Assembly: GCF_023674465.1 (NCBI RefSeq)
Contig: NZ_CP098400.1
Span: 1,764,801-1,828,800, forward strand
Origin: Xiashengella succiniciproducens
Lineage (GTDB): Bacteria > Bacteroidota > Bacteroidia > Bacteroidales > Marinilabiliaceae
Length of the DNA stretch: 64,000 bases
Direction of reading: 5' to 3'
The notes beneath the pieces are model-generated. The model was not told the origin of the DNA. It worked only from the letters and a program-made list of their open reading frames with translations, and searched no databases. Shown piece after piece: positions 53,756-62,098 of the stretch. The position numbers were made by a program, and so were the translations under genes. Every line of letters begins with the position of its first letter. Positions within the stretch are counted from its first letter, which is position 1.

Positions 53756-56077
53756 ATGGGAAACACATTGACGATATTAGTAGGATTATTGTTCGCGGCC
53801 TCAGTTGTGACGCCTTACCTTTATTCCATCCTGAAAAAAAAGACCGGACTCTTCCTTTCCCTGTTCCCATTCCTGATCTTTATTACCCTTGTCATTGAGG
53901 CCATGCAAATGGCACCTCATGAAGGTCACATTCTGGCAACCAATATTAGGTTTTTTCCAGGCATGGATGTAGCATTCAGAATTGATGGTCTTACGGTTAT
54001 CTTTGGACTACTTATCAGTGGTATTGGAACGCTGGTCCTGCTCTATTCTTCGGTGTATATGTCTGATTACGAGCGACAGGGGCATTACTATACCTATATG
54101 ATGTTCTTTATGGTGTCAATGCTTGGAATGGTGTTTTCAGACAACCTCATTCTGATGTTCATGTTTTGGGAACTTACAAGCATTGCATCATTCTTCCTTA
54201 TAGGCTTCGATCATCACCTTGAGAAATCCAGACAAGCTGCCTTGCAGGCTCTTTTGATAACAGGCTTCGGAGGACTATGCCTGCTATTTGCTGTAATACT
54301 GATAGGTAATATAACAGGGACCTATGCGATAAGTGAACTCCTGGAACAGCATATGCACGTCGGCAATCACTCAAGATATTTTTTGATACTCAACCTGGTG
54401 ATACTTGCAGCAATTACCAAGTCTGCCCAGTTTCCCTTCCACTTCTGGCTGCCCGGAGCTATGGCAGCACCAACACCAGTAAGTGCCTATCTTCACAGTG
54501 CCACCATGGTAAATGCCGGAATCTTCCTGCTGATGCGTATGTATCCGGTGATGGGCGGTACCGTGTTGTGGAAGTATTCGTTGTTGCTCACAGGAGGTAT
54601 TACAATGTTTCTCGGAGCTTTCTTCTCTATGGGTCAGAAGGACCTAAAGCGAATACTTGCCTTTACAACAATCAGTGCATTAGGCACTATGACCCTGCTT
54701 GTGGGACTTGACTCCAGTGCTTCTCTAAGAGCCGCTCTGATATTCTTCATAGTACACGGACTCTACAAAGGGGGCTTGTTTATGTCGGCAGGTATAATTG
54801 AGAAAACCACAGGGACAAAAGATATTGACAAATTGCACGGATTATTTATGGTGCTTCCGGTAACTGCAGTGATGACCCTGCTTGCACTTATCTCTATGGC
54901 AGGGCTACCTCCTATGCTTGGCTTTATCGGTAAGGAACTTATTTATGAGGCAAAGATGCAGTTGGCTGACGTATCATGGATTGTATTGCCACTCAGTGTA
55001 GGGGCCAATATTATGTTGGTCGCGGTAGCGATCAACATATTCAGACAGGTCTTTCTTCCAAAAAAGGGAATGCCGGATCTAGCAGTCAGATACACAGAAA
55101 AGAACCTTTCAATAGCCCTGCTTGCCGGACCGGTAGTGCTTGCTCTGTTTGGGATATTTTTGGGGCTTTTTCCAAAAAACATTGATATCATAGTGAGTAA
55201 TGCCCTCTATTTTATGGGCAATATCCAGTATAAAACAACTCTCTCTCTCTGGCATGGTTACAATGATGTATTACAGGTAAGCATATTTACAGTAATTGCA
55301 GGAGTTTTGGTCTTTATATTCCGTAAACCGGTGATCAGGTTTATCACCATACTGATTAACTGGTTTAATATCTACCACCTGCCTACCCTGTTTACCAAGA
55401 CTATCAATAACTATCTGGCTGGGGCAGCAAGAACCACCAACCGTATTCAGCACGGATACCATAGATATTATCTCATTACCTTCTTCCTGGTTGCAATGAC
55501 TCTGGTTGCTATACAACTTATCAGAATGATGCATGTGGAAACAGAGGTAGCCCCCTCTCCTATCAAGATTCACGTGCTGATGCTGCTGATTTTATCTTCA
55601 CTGGCAATATTCTTCGCTGTGTTTACACGCTCGCGTCTGTCTGCAATTATTGCACTTGGGGTTACAGGTTATGGAATTGGTTTGCTGTACCTATACTATG
55701 GAGCGGTAGACCTTGCAATTACCCAGTTTCTGTCGGAAACAGTACTGATGGCAATCTTTGTACTCGTAATATATTACCTCCCTGAGTTTGCTATACTATC
55801 CGACCGTCGCACCAGGATACGTGATATCATTATCTCGTCAGGAGTAGGTATCCTTGTAACCCTTGTAGTCTTAAGTGCCCATTTTCTGCAAACTGATGAG
55901 CCAATATCCCGTTTTTATGCAGAAAATGCTTATACATTGGGACATGGCCGCAACATTGTAAATGTGATACTTGTTGATTTCAGAGCACTGGATACTCTAG
56001 GAGAGGTAACGGTTCTTACACTTGCTGCTGCAGGGGTATATTCACTATTCAGGTTCCAGATAAAGAAAAAAATATGA
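53756..56077 (+). CDS. mrpA: Mrp/Mnh antiporter subunit A
   Basis: A 773-residue polytopic membrane protein, the NuoL-like large subunit of the Mrp sodium/proton antiporter. Complex I-type motifs are MFWELTSIASFFLIGFDH, SAQFPFHFWLPGAMAAPTPVSAYLHSATMVNAGIFL and AFTTISALGTMTLLVGL. The last third (from about 600) carries the MrpA-specific C-terminal helices (AVDLAITQFLSETVLMAIFVLVIYYLP). The separate mrpB gene shows a group 1 arrangement. An in-frame TTG at 53753 directly precedes the ATG. A short 8-codon frame (53730-53757) ends across the ATG and may couple translation. Confidence 0.95.
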   Translation: MGNTLTILVGLLFAASVVTPYLYSILKKKTGLFLSLFPFLIFITLVIEAMQMAPHEGHILATNIRFFPGMDVAFRIDGLTVIFGLLISGIGTLVLLYSSVYMSDYERQGHYYTYMMFFMVSMLGMVFSDNLILMFMFWELTSIASFFLIGFDHHLEKSRQAALQALLITGFGGLCLLFAVILIGNITGTYAISELLEQHMHVGNHSRYFLILNLVILAAITKSAQFPFHFWLPGAMAAPTPVSAYLHSATMVNAGIFLLMRMYPVMGGTVLWKYSLLLTGGITMFLGAFFSMGQKDLKRILAFTTISALGTMTLLVGLDSSASLRAALIFFIVHGLYKGGLFMSAGIIEKTTGTKDIDKLHGLFMVLPVTAVMTLLALISMAGLPPMLGFIGKELIYEAKMQLADVSWIVLPLSVGANIMLVAVAINIFRQVFLPKKGMPDLAVRYTEKNLSIALLAGPVVLALFGIFLGLFPKNIDIIVSNALYFMGNIQYKTTLSLWHGYNDVLQVSIFTVIAGVLVFIFRKPVIRFITILINWFNIYHLPTLFTKTINNYLAGAARTTNRIQHGYHRYYLITFFLVAMTLVAIQLIRMMHVETEVAPSPIKIHVLMLLILSSLAIFFAVFTRSRLSAIIALGVTGYGIGLLYLYYGAVDLAITQFLSETVLMAIFVLVIYYLPEFAILSDRRTRIRDIIISSGVGILVTLVVLSAHFLQTDEPISRFYAENAYTLGHGRNIVNVILVDFRALDTLGEVTVLTLAAAGVYSLFRFQIKKKI

Positions 56078-56502
56078 ATACTACAATACTGGAGAAGACA
56101 GCAAGACTTTTTTTATGGATTGTTGCAGTACTCTCGGTGATCCTTCTGCTGCGGGGTCATAATCTTCCGGGGGGTGGCTTTATCGCAGGTATTGTATTAT
56201 CTGTCGGATTCATATTTTATGGAATTGTATTCGGCTCTCATGCTATACAGAAGATTATTAAATACAACAGTCGCACATGGATGGGAATAGGCCTGTTACT
56301 GGTACTGATATCTGCCATAATTCCAGTATTGGCAGGTAGTGAAGTAATGACAGGAACTTGGCTTATAATTTCACTTCCCTTGATGGGAGAGATTCATCTG
56401 GGCACACCACTGTTGTTTGATACTGGAATATTTGTAACAGTCGCAGGCCTGATCTTGTCAGTAATAATTTCAATAATAGAGGTTTTAGAGTGGAATACCT
56501 GA
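56074..56502 (+). CDS. mrpB: Mrp/Mnh antiporter subunit B
   Basis: A 142-residue membrane subunit of the MnhB family with four helices. The family block RLFLWIVAVLSVILLLRGHNLPGGGFIAGIVLSVGFIFYGIVFG is near the start, with the characteristic GHNLPGGGF loop. The ATG overlaps the mrpA stop (ATGA), so translation is coupled. Confidence 0.95.
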   Translation: MNTTILEKTARLFLWIVAVLSVILLLRGHNLPGGGFIAGIVLSVGFIFYGIVFGSHAIQKIIKYNSRTWMGIGLLLVLISAIIPVLAGSEVMTGTWLIISLPLMGEIHLGTPLLFDTGIFVTVAGLILSVIISIIEVLEWNT

Positions 56503-56843
56503 TAGCCATATTCATAGGATTATTGTACGGATGCGGAGTCTTCCTGGTGCTTCGCCGCAGTCTTGTAAAAGTCATTCTTGGCATTTTCCTGCTGAGCAAT
56601 GCCACCAACCTTATTATTTTCCTGTCAGGTGGAATTACCCGAGGCGGAACACCAATTATTGAGGAAGGAGCAGAAGCTGCTGATATTGCCACTATATCAG
56701 ATCCCATTCCTCAGGCACTAATACTAACTGCAATAGTTATCGGACTAGGTATGTCGGCCTATATCCTGGCTCTTAAGTACAGGTATTTTGATGTGACGGG
56801 AACCCATGATCTGGATCAACTAAAAAATACTGACCAGAAATGA
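56490..56843 (+). CDS. mrpC: Mrp/Mnh antiporter subunit C
   Basis: A 117-residue NuoK-like subunit with three membrane helices. Family features: LYGCGVFLVLRRSLVKVILGIFLLSNATNLIIFLSGG and DPIPQALILTAIVIGLGMSAYILALKYR. The GTG start at 56490 overlaps mrpB by 13 bp. Confidence 0.95.
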   Translation: MEYLIAIFIGLLYGCGVFLVLRRSLVKVILGIFLLSNATNLIIFLSGGITRGGTPIIEEGAEAADIATISDPIPQALILTAIVIGLGMSAYILALKYRYFDVTGTHDLDQLKNTDQK

Positions 56844-58330
56844 TCCTATTCACACTTATATTACTACCATTCACATACCTGATGTTGAGTCTGCTCATCA
56901 CCAACACTCAGGTCAAGAAGCTGCTTGCCCTGATCTTTGCCACAGTAAATCTGGCCTGGGTAGTAATGGTTTTGGTTAGAGTCAGCACTGAGGAGATGCT
57001 TGTTGTAAACATGGGCTCCTGGCCGGCTCCATACGGCATCACCCTTGCAGCCGACCGTTTTAGTGCATTTATGCTGGTCATTGCGGCCTTTGTCTTTTTG
57101 CTTGTAAGCTACTACTCCAGTCAGTCAATTGACAGGGAAAGACGCAATAATGGACATTTCTTCTATTCCTTTGGTATCCTGATGGGTGTCAATGGCAGCT
57201 TCATTGCCGGTGATATATTCAACCTCTATGTATGGTTTGAAGTAATGCTTATCTCCTCCTTTATCCTGATGGGACTGGGAGGAGAACGCAAACAGCTTGA
57301 AGGCTCAATAAAATACCTGATCCTTAACCTGATTGGCTCCATGTTCTTCCTTGCCGGTATTGGCTTGCTCTATGGCAAGGTGGGGACACTCAATATGGCT
57401 GATATTGCATCAAGGATATCATTAGCAGGGGACAACTTTGCTGCGCTAAACCCTGCATTGATATTAATAGTTGTAGGTTTTTCGATTAAAGGAGCCTTGT
57501 TTCCGTTCTTTTTCTGGTTACCTGCATCCTACCACACCCCTCCTCCGGCAGTTACGGCTCTGTTTGCCGGACTGCTTACCAAGGTAGGCATATACTCGCT
57601 AATCAGAATCTTTACATTATTCCTGTTTCATGACTATGCATTCTGGAGTAATGTAGTATTCTGGATGGGAGGATTGTCAATGGTTGTAGGTGTCATTGCA
57701 GCTTCTGCACAGATGGAGCTGCGCAAAATTCTTGCGTTTCACATAATCAGCCAGTCAGGTTATATGGCAATAGCGCTCGGTTTCTTCACGGAAGCCGGGA
57801 TTGCAGCAGCAATCTTTTTTACCGCACACAATATGCTGTCCAAGACCAATGCCTTTCTGGTAGCAGGCTGGGTGCACCGTGAAAGGGGCACCCTCAACCT
57901 CAAGATTCTTGGCGACATGTTTCAACGCAGTCCGCTTTGGGGTGTGCTGTTCTTTATCTCGGCATTCAGTCTTGCAGGACTTCCTCCATTAAGCGGCTTT
58001 TTCGGTAAATTTATGGTACTGAAAGCTGGTGTTGAGTCCAGACATATTCTGATTTCGATGGTAGCCCTTTTTGTAGGTCTGATAACCTTGTTTTCGATGG
58101 TAAAGATATGGCTGGAGGTTTTTTGGAAACTACCACCTTCGGAAAAGGTAAGAACCATGACCTACAAGGTCAAACCATCTGGTCGTATGCTAGCTGCTTC
58201 AACAATAATGGCCTGCGCCATTATTGCCATGGGACTCTGTGCCAACAGCATCGGCAATTATTGCACACTTGCAGCTCGTGATTTGTTGAACCCCCAAAAG
58301 TATATAAGCTATGTCCTTGAAAATAAATAG
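56840..58330 (+). CDS. mrpD: Mrp/Mnh antiporter subunit D
   Basis: A 496-residue NuoM/N-like subunit with about 14 helices. Motifs: FNLYVWFEVMLISSFILMGLGG, with the Glu of the proton path, KGALFPFFFWLPASYHTPPPAVTALFAGLLTKVG, ILAFHIISQSGYMAIALGF and FSLAGLPPLSGFFGKFMVL. Residues fit the D-type antiporter subunit. The ATG overlaps the mrpC stop (ATGA). Confidence 0.95.
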   Translation: MILFTLILLPFTYLMLSLLITNTQVKKLLALIFATVNLAWVVMVLVRVSTEEMLVVNMGSWPAPYGITLAADRFSAFMLVIAAFVFLLVSYYSSQSIDRERRNNGHFFYSFGILMGVNGSFIAGDIFNLYVWFEVMLISSFILMGLGGERKQLEGSIKYLILNLIGSMFFLAGIGLLYGKVGTLNMADIASRISLAGDNFAALNPALILIVVGFSIKGALFPFFFWLPASYHTPPPAVTALFAGLLTKVGIYSLIRIFTLFLFHDYAFWSNVVFWMGGLSMVVGVIAASAQMELRKILAFHIISQSGYMAIALGFFTEAGIAAAIFFTAHNMLSKTNAFLVAGWVHRERGTLNLKILGDMFQRSPLWGVLFFISAFSLAGLPPLSGFFGKFMVLKAGVESRHILISMVALFVGLITLFSMVKIWLEVFWKLPPSEKVRTMTYKVKPSGRMLAASTIMACAIIAMGLCANSIGNYCTLAARDLLNPQKYISYVLENK

Positions 58331-58670
58331 CCGTACCCTTGCACATTTCCCGGTAAGGCTCTTTTATCTGGGTCTGGCTTTCGTGTACTTTTGTTATGAG
58401 ATAATCAAATCGGGTCTGGTTATTGCCAAACTGATAATTAGCGGCTCCAGGGGCGACGGTGGGTGTATAATTACCTACCATTGCCGACTTGAGAAACACT
58501 GGCAGAAGCTTCTGCTCTTCAATATGATAAGCATGACACCCGGAACTCTGGGTGTTGATGTGGATAATGATGGTAGTATCTTTGTTATCCATCTGTTGAA
58601 CGTAGATGACAAGGACCATTTTTTCAAGCAGGCAAGGATCTTTGAAAATTTACTAAGTAAAGCACTTTGA
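58311..58670 (+). CDS. mrpE: Mrp/Mnh antiporter subunit E
   Basis: A 119-residue short form of MnhE. It keeps the hydrophobic FYLGLAFVYFCYEIIKSGLVIAKLII and the cytoplasmic TPGTLGVDVDNDGSIFVIHLLN signature, including the conserved SMTPGTLGVDVD. Most MnhE proteins have around 160 residues; the missing part is at the N-terminus, where two membrane helices are usual. It overlaps mrpD by 20 bp and ends one base before mrpF. Confidence 0.88.
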   Translation: MSLKINSRTLAHFPVRLFYLGLAFVYFCYEIIKSGLVIAKLIISGSRGDGGCIITYHCRLEKHWQKLLLFNMISMTPGTLGVDVDNDGSIFVIHLLNVDDKDHFFKQARIFENLLSKAL

Positions 58671-58671
58671 G

Positions 58672-58959
58672 ATGAGTCCGGAAACCTTCCTTGAATATTC
58701 GGCAGTTGGAGCCATCTGTATTATGACAGTTAGCATGATTTTTCCTCTGCTCAGGCTGTTTAGAGGTCCATCCCTGCCCGACAGGGTGGTGGCCCTTGAC
58801 CAGATTGCAATAATCATTGTGTGTATAATAATCTGCGACACCATTTATTCAGGGATGAGCTCAGGACTTGATGTAGCGTTGGTAGTATCGCTGCTATTGG
58901 TTATCGGTTCGATGATAATTGCAAGATTTTTACATAAGAGGAGGTCTGACAATGATTGA
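58672..58959 (+). CDS. mrpF: Mrp/Mnh antiporter subunit F
   Basis: A 95-residue subunit of the MnhF/MrpF family with three helices. The central block FRGPSLPDRVVALDQIAIIIVCIII is diagnostic. It overlaps the mrpG start by 8 bp. Confidence 0.93.
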   Translation: MSPETFLEYSAVGAICIMTVSMIFPLLRLFRGPSLPDRVVALDQIAIIIVCIIICDTIYSGMSSGLDVALVVSLLLVIGSMIIARFLHKRRSDND

Positions 58960-59272
58960 ATATATTACCGGTACTTTGCTGATTTGCACTGCTGTGATTG
59001 TCTTTTGCGCATCAGTGGGGATACTGCGCTTCAACAACCTGTATGCACGCATGCATGTAGTCACCAAGGTTTCCTCATTTGGAGTGCTGCTACTGCTGAT
59101 TGCAATCAATATTTATGAAAGAAATATGGTGACCTTAATCAAAACCCTGTTAATATTTCACGTATTAGTATTTCTGTCGCCAATAGCAGCTCACGTAACA
59201 GCTAAGGTGGCTCGTTGGCTTTATCCGGATATTTTTTCAACCTATAATGGAAGCGAGGAACATGAACCTTAA
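58952..59272 (+). CDS. mrpG: Mrp/Mnh antiporter subunit G
   Basis: A 106-residue subunit of the MnhG family with three helices. The block VGILRFNNLYARMHVVTKVSSFGVLLLLIA is diagnostic. ATG 58952 is preceded by a perfect GAGGAGGT, so an in-frame start at 58919 is rejected. The stop overlaps the MurU-like gene start by 11 bp. Confidence 0.94.
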   Translation: MIEYITGTLLICTAVIVFCASVGILRFNNLYARMHVVTKVSSFGVLLLLIAINIYERNMVTLIKTLLIFHVLVFLSPIAAHVTAKVARWLYPDIFSTYNGSEEHEP

Positions 59273-60029
59273 TGCAATGATCTTTGCAGCCGGTGTGGGT
59301 TCGCGTCTCAAGCCCTATACCGACACAACTCCAAAGGCTCTAGTAAAAGTTGGAGGCCACACCTTATTGGAAATTGCGTTAAAGAAAATGGCCGGCCTTG
59401 GCATTAAAAGGGTTGTAATAAATGTACATCACTTTGCCGACCAGATAAAGGACTTCCTATACGACTATGCCAGTCCCGGTATGGAGATCCTGCTGTCGGA
59501 CGAAAGTTCACAACTCCTGGATACAGGAGGGGGACTACTCAATGCTATGGATTTGTTTGAGCACAATGCCGACATCCTTCTTTACAATGTTGACATAATA
59601 ACTAATGCTCCTTTGCATTCTTTGATTGAAGAGCACAATAGAAATAGCAGCCTTGCAACTCTATTGATACAGGATCGCAAAGCCTCGCGTTATCTGCTCT
59701 TTGATGACAATATGCAACTCTGCGGATGGCATAACCCATCAACTGGTGATGAAGTACGGGTTGAGGGCAGGGATGCAGCAGGAAAGGCCTATGGCTTTGG
59801 TGGAATACAGGTTGTCAGGAATGAGATTATTGGGCAGCTCAGAACTGATCAGGCCTGTTTTCCAATAATTCCTGAATACCTGCGCTTGGCAGCAAACCAT
59901 AAAATCACGGGTTGGCAGATTGACAAAAAAAATATTTGGTTTGATATAGGCTCTCCTGAAAAACTGAGGAAAGCTGAGGAATTTTTCCACAATAACACTG
60001 CAGATATTGTAGAAACAATCCTGAAATAG
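59262..60029 (+). CDS. murU: MurU-like sugar-1-phosphate nucleotidyltransferase
   Basis: A 255-residue cytoplasmic nucleotidyltransferase of the NTP_transferase (COG1208) family. The nucleotide loop is AAGVGSRLKPYT (about 9-20), followed by TPKALVKVGG with its Lys, LDTGGGLLNA near residue 88, and the Asp of LLYNVDI that holds the metal. It closes with FDIGSPEKLRKAEEF. Length and motifs match MurU, which makes UDP-MurNAc from MurNAc-1-phosphate in Pseudomonas cell-wall recycling; other members use mannose or glucose-1-phosphate, so the substrate is inferred from the AmgK-like gene at the other end of the run. ATG 59262 follows GAGGAA and overlaps mrpG, tying it to the Mrp transcript. A terminator follows. 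Confidence 0.8.
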   Translation: MNLNAMIFAAGVGSRLKPYTDTTPKALVKVGGHTLLEIALKKMAGLGIKRVVINVHHFADQIKDFLYDYASPGMEILLSDESSQLLDTGGGLLNAMDLFEHNADILLYNVDIITNAPLHSLIEEHNRNSSLATLLIQDRKASRYLLFDDNMQLCGWHNPSTGDEVRVEGRDAAGKAYGFGGIQVVRNEIIGQLRTDQACFPIIPEYLRLAANHKITGWQIDKKNIWFDIGSPEKLRKAEEFFHNNTADIVETILK

Positions 60030-60078
60030 TTGTAATTCTTTGAAGAAGATTTAGGCTGCAGAGAAGTAATACAATGAA

Positions 60079-60117
60079 AAAGGGTGCCTCACATCAATGA
60101 GACACCCTTTATCTTTT
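60079..60117. terminator. Terminator after the MurU-like gene
   Basis: AAAGGGTGCCTCA (60079-60091) pairs with TGAGACACCCTTT (60098-60110) with one mismatch and a 6-base loop; ATCTTTTT follows on the plus strand. It also lies just past the end of the convergent lipoprotein gene. Confidence 0.8.
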
Positions 60118-60143
60118 TAACAGAAATCTGTTTCACCAGAAGA

Positions 60144-60356
60144 TTATTCTGCAGCTTCTTCTACTGCATCAGCAGCTTCTTCAACTGCATCTTCTACAGC
60201 TTCAGCAGCTTCTTCAATAGCTTCTGTAGCTTCTTGAGCTTGTTCTTCAACAGCTTCGATTACTGGTTCAACAGCTTCCTCTTGTTTTGCTTGGTTTCCA
60301 GCACATCCTGCGAAGATAAATGCAGCACATACAGCAATAGCAAATAACTTTTTCAT
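60144..60356 (-). CDS. Small Ala/Glu-rich lipoprotein
   Basis: A 70-residue lipoprotein with signal MKKLFAIAVCAAFIFAGC, lipidated Cys about residue 18. The mature part (about 52 residues) is almost only Glu, Ala and Val in an A-x-E-A repeat (e.g. EATEAIEEAAEAVEDAVEEAADAVEEAAE), with the hydrophobic residues spaced as in a coiled or amphipathic helix. This recalls Lpp-like abundant lipoproteins, although without the Lys used for peptidoglycan linkage. The gene has a strong promoter and is likely highly expressed. Function is unknown. Confidence 0.8.
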   Translation of the reverse strand: MKKLFAIAVCAAFIFAGCAGNQAKQEEAVEPVIEAVEEQAQEATEAIEEAAEAVEDAVEEAADAVEEAAE

Positions 60357-60403
60357 GATACTAAAATGTTAAAGTTTGGTTAATTAATGTAAGCATTCGT
60401 CAA

Positions 60404-60433
60404 CAAAAGTAATAAACGATTTGGAAAATCCAA
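60404..60433 (-). promoter_or_regulatory. Promoter of the small lipoprotein gene
   Basis: On the minus strand TTG (60433-60431) and TACTTTTG (60411-60404) are 19 bp apart; both match the Bacteroidota consensus. The leader would be about 40-45 nt. Confidence 0.6.
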
Positions 60434-60562
60434 ATAAAATCCTATGATTTAGAAGTTTCCACCTCTCCTTTGCTTTCTGTTTGCCAATTCATTAGTCGTA
60501 ACGACATATATCCAGCAAAAATAAAACCAAAAGGTTTTTCAATAATTAAATCGAACATAAAA

Positions 60563-60581
60563 AGGCATACTGTCGATGCCT
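60563..60581 (-). terminator. Terminator after the aldehyde dehydrogenase gene
   Basis: On the minus strand AGGCAT, loop CGACAGT and ATGCCT are followed by TTTTAT, about 20 bases past the stop at 60602. Confidence 0.55.
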
Positions 60582-60601
60582 GAAGCGACAATTTGACATT
60601 A

Positions 60602-61978
60602 TTACCTCATCAGAAACCTTATAAGACGGAGCTTTGCCTTAGTATAAGGAGGATACTTAAGCGGTGGTTCAAAGCGAAAGCTGTTCCTGTAAATACTCTT
60701 GAAGTGTGAGAAGGTATCAAATCCGGTCTTTCCATGATAACTACCAATGCCACTTAATCCAACCCCACCAAAGGGGAGATTACTATTAGACAGGTGCATA
60801 ACACTGTCATTGATCGCCCCACCTCCGAAGGACACCTCTTTGATCAGCTTTTTGACAATCTTCCTGTTATTGGTATAGACATAGGCAGAAAGAGGTTTGG
60901 GACGGTCTTTAACGGCTTTTATAGCCACATCAATATCTTCGAAGGCAATAACAGGCAGTACTGGTCCAAAAATCTCCTCTTTCATCACCTCATCGTCAAA
61001 GGACACATTGTACATTACTGTGGGACTGATAAACCTTATCTCGGCTTTTCTTGTTCCTCCGCAATACACGTCACCACTATCTATCAGTTTTGACAAACGC
61101 TCAAAATGTCTGTCATTTATAATCTGAGTGTAGTTTTCCGTCAGACTGCATTCTTTATAATACCTCTTTATCTCACTCTTGATGGCTTCAAGCAGTACTC
61201 CTTCGACTGACTTTTCAACAAGGATATAATCGGGTGCCACACAGGTCTGGCCGGCGTTTAGGAACTTAGCCCAGACAAGCCTTTTAGCAGTCAAACGGAT
61301 ATTGGCATCACGGAAAACAAAGGCTGGACTCTTTCCGCCCAACTCAAGAGTTACCGGAGTAAGGTGCTCTGCAGCTGCCTTATAAATAATACGCCCCACC
61401 GTAGTACTTCCGGTAAAGAATATCTTATCGAAGCGGTGATTTAGAAGTTGGCTTGACACATCAGCAGCACCTTCAATCACATGGAAATAATCATCAGGGA
61501 AGTTACTATTAATCATAGCTGCCAGTATCCTGGAACTCTCAGCCGACTGTTCACCGGGCTTTAGTATCACCGTATTCCCGGCAGCCAGTGCAGAAATTGC
61601 GGGTACCAGACAAAGTTGAAGGGGATAGTTCCATGCCCCAATCACCAGGGCCGTACCCAATGGCTCGGGATAGATATAGGATTTTGCAGGAAAATGAAGC
61701 AGGGATGATGCTACCTTACGGGGTTTACACCACTCTTTAAGGTATTTGAGAGCAAGGTTTATTTCATGGTAAACCATTGACAGTTCAGTCATGAAAGTAT
61801 CAAATTCCGATTTTGCAAAATCGGAATAGACAGCCATGTACATAGCTGCTTCATTCTTTTTGATCACCTTCTTAAGAGTATTCAGCTGCTCAAGCCTGAA
61901 CTTTACATCCTTTGTCCGGTTTGATTCGAACAGCTCCCTTTGCTTTTGGATAATACTAGCGATACTTTCCTTTTCCAT
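60602..61978 (-). CDS. Aldehyde dehydrogenase (family 3-like)
   Basis: A 458-residue NAD(P)-dependent aldehyde dehydrogenase. Signatures: VIGAWNYPLQLCLVPAISALAAGNTVILKPGEQS (cofactor binding), FFTGSTTVGR, LELGGKSPAF with catalytic-base Glu (about 212) and NAGQTCVAPDY with the catalytic Cys (about 246). The C-terminal end FGGVGLSGIGSYHGKTGFDTFSHFKSI resembles class 3 fatty-aldehyde dehydrogenases, so long-chain or medium aldehydes are plausible substrates. An upstream in-frame TTG at 62044 would add 22 residues, so ATG 61978 is chosen. It follows the acyl-CoA dehydrogenase gene with a hairpin between. Confidence 0.94.
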   Translation of the reverse strand: MEKESIASIIQKQRELFESNRTKDVKFRLEQLNTLKKVIKKNEAAMYMAVYSDFAKSEFDTFMTELSMVYHEINLALKYLKEWCKPRKVASSLLHFPAKSYIYPEPLGTALVIGAWNYPLQLCLVPAISALAAGNTVILKPGEQSAESSRILAAMINSNFPDDYFHVIEGAADVSSQLLNHRFDKIFFTGSTTVGRIIYKAAAEHLTPVTLELGGKSPAFVFRDANIRLTAKRLVWAKFLNAGQTCVAPDYILVEKSVEGVLLEAIKSEIKRYYKECSLTENYTQIINDRHFERLSKLIDSGDVYCGGTRKAEIRFISPTVMYNVSFDDEVMKEEIFGPVLPVIAFEDIDVAIKAVKDRPKPLSAYVYTNNRKIVKKLIKEVSFGGGAINDSVMHLSNSNLPFGGVGLSGIGSYHGKTGFDTFSHFKSIYRNSFRFEPPLKYPPYTKAKLRLIRFLMR

Positions 61979-62048
61979 AAGATTGAACTGTCGCCCTCCT
62001 TTCAAGGCCCTATGGTGAATTATGTCCTTAATCCCCTTATACAAATTA

Positions 62049-62073
62049 GGGTGTCCCTAATTTAGGAACACCC
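62049..62073 (-). terminator. Hairpin between acyl-CoA dehydrogenase and aldehyde dehydrogenase genes
   Basis: GGGTGTCCCT (62049-62058) pairs with AGGAACACCC (62064-62073) with one mismatch and a 5-base loop. On the minus strand TAATTTGT follows, so it is a modest terminator. Confidence 0.45.
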
Positions 62074-62098
62074 CGGCAATTTATTGTTCAAAATTTAC

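Noticed and set aside
60442-60558. Minus-strand frame of 38 codons between the lipoprotein and aldehyde dehydrogenase genes
   Set aside because: It overlaps the dehydrogenase terminator T run and has no Shine-Dalgarno site or family resemblance; only a weakly hydrophobic segment hints at a small protein.
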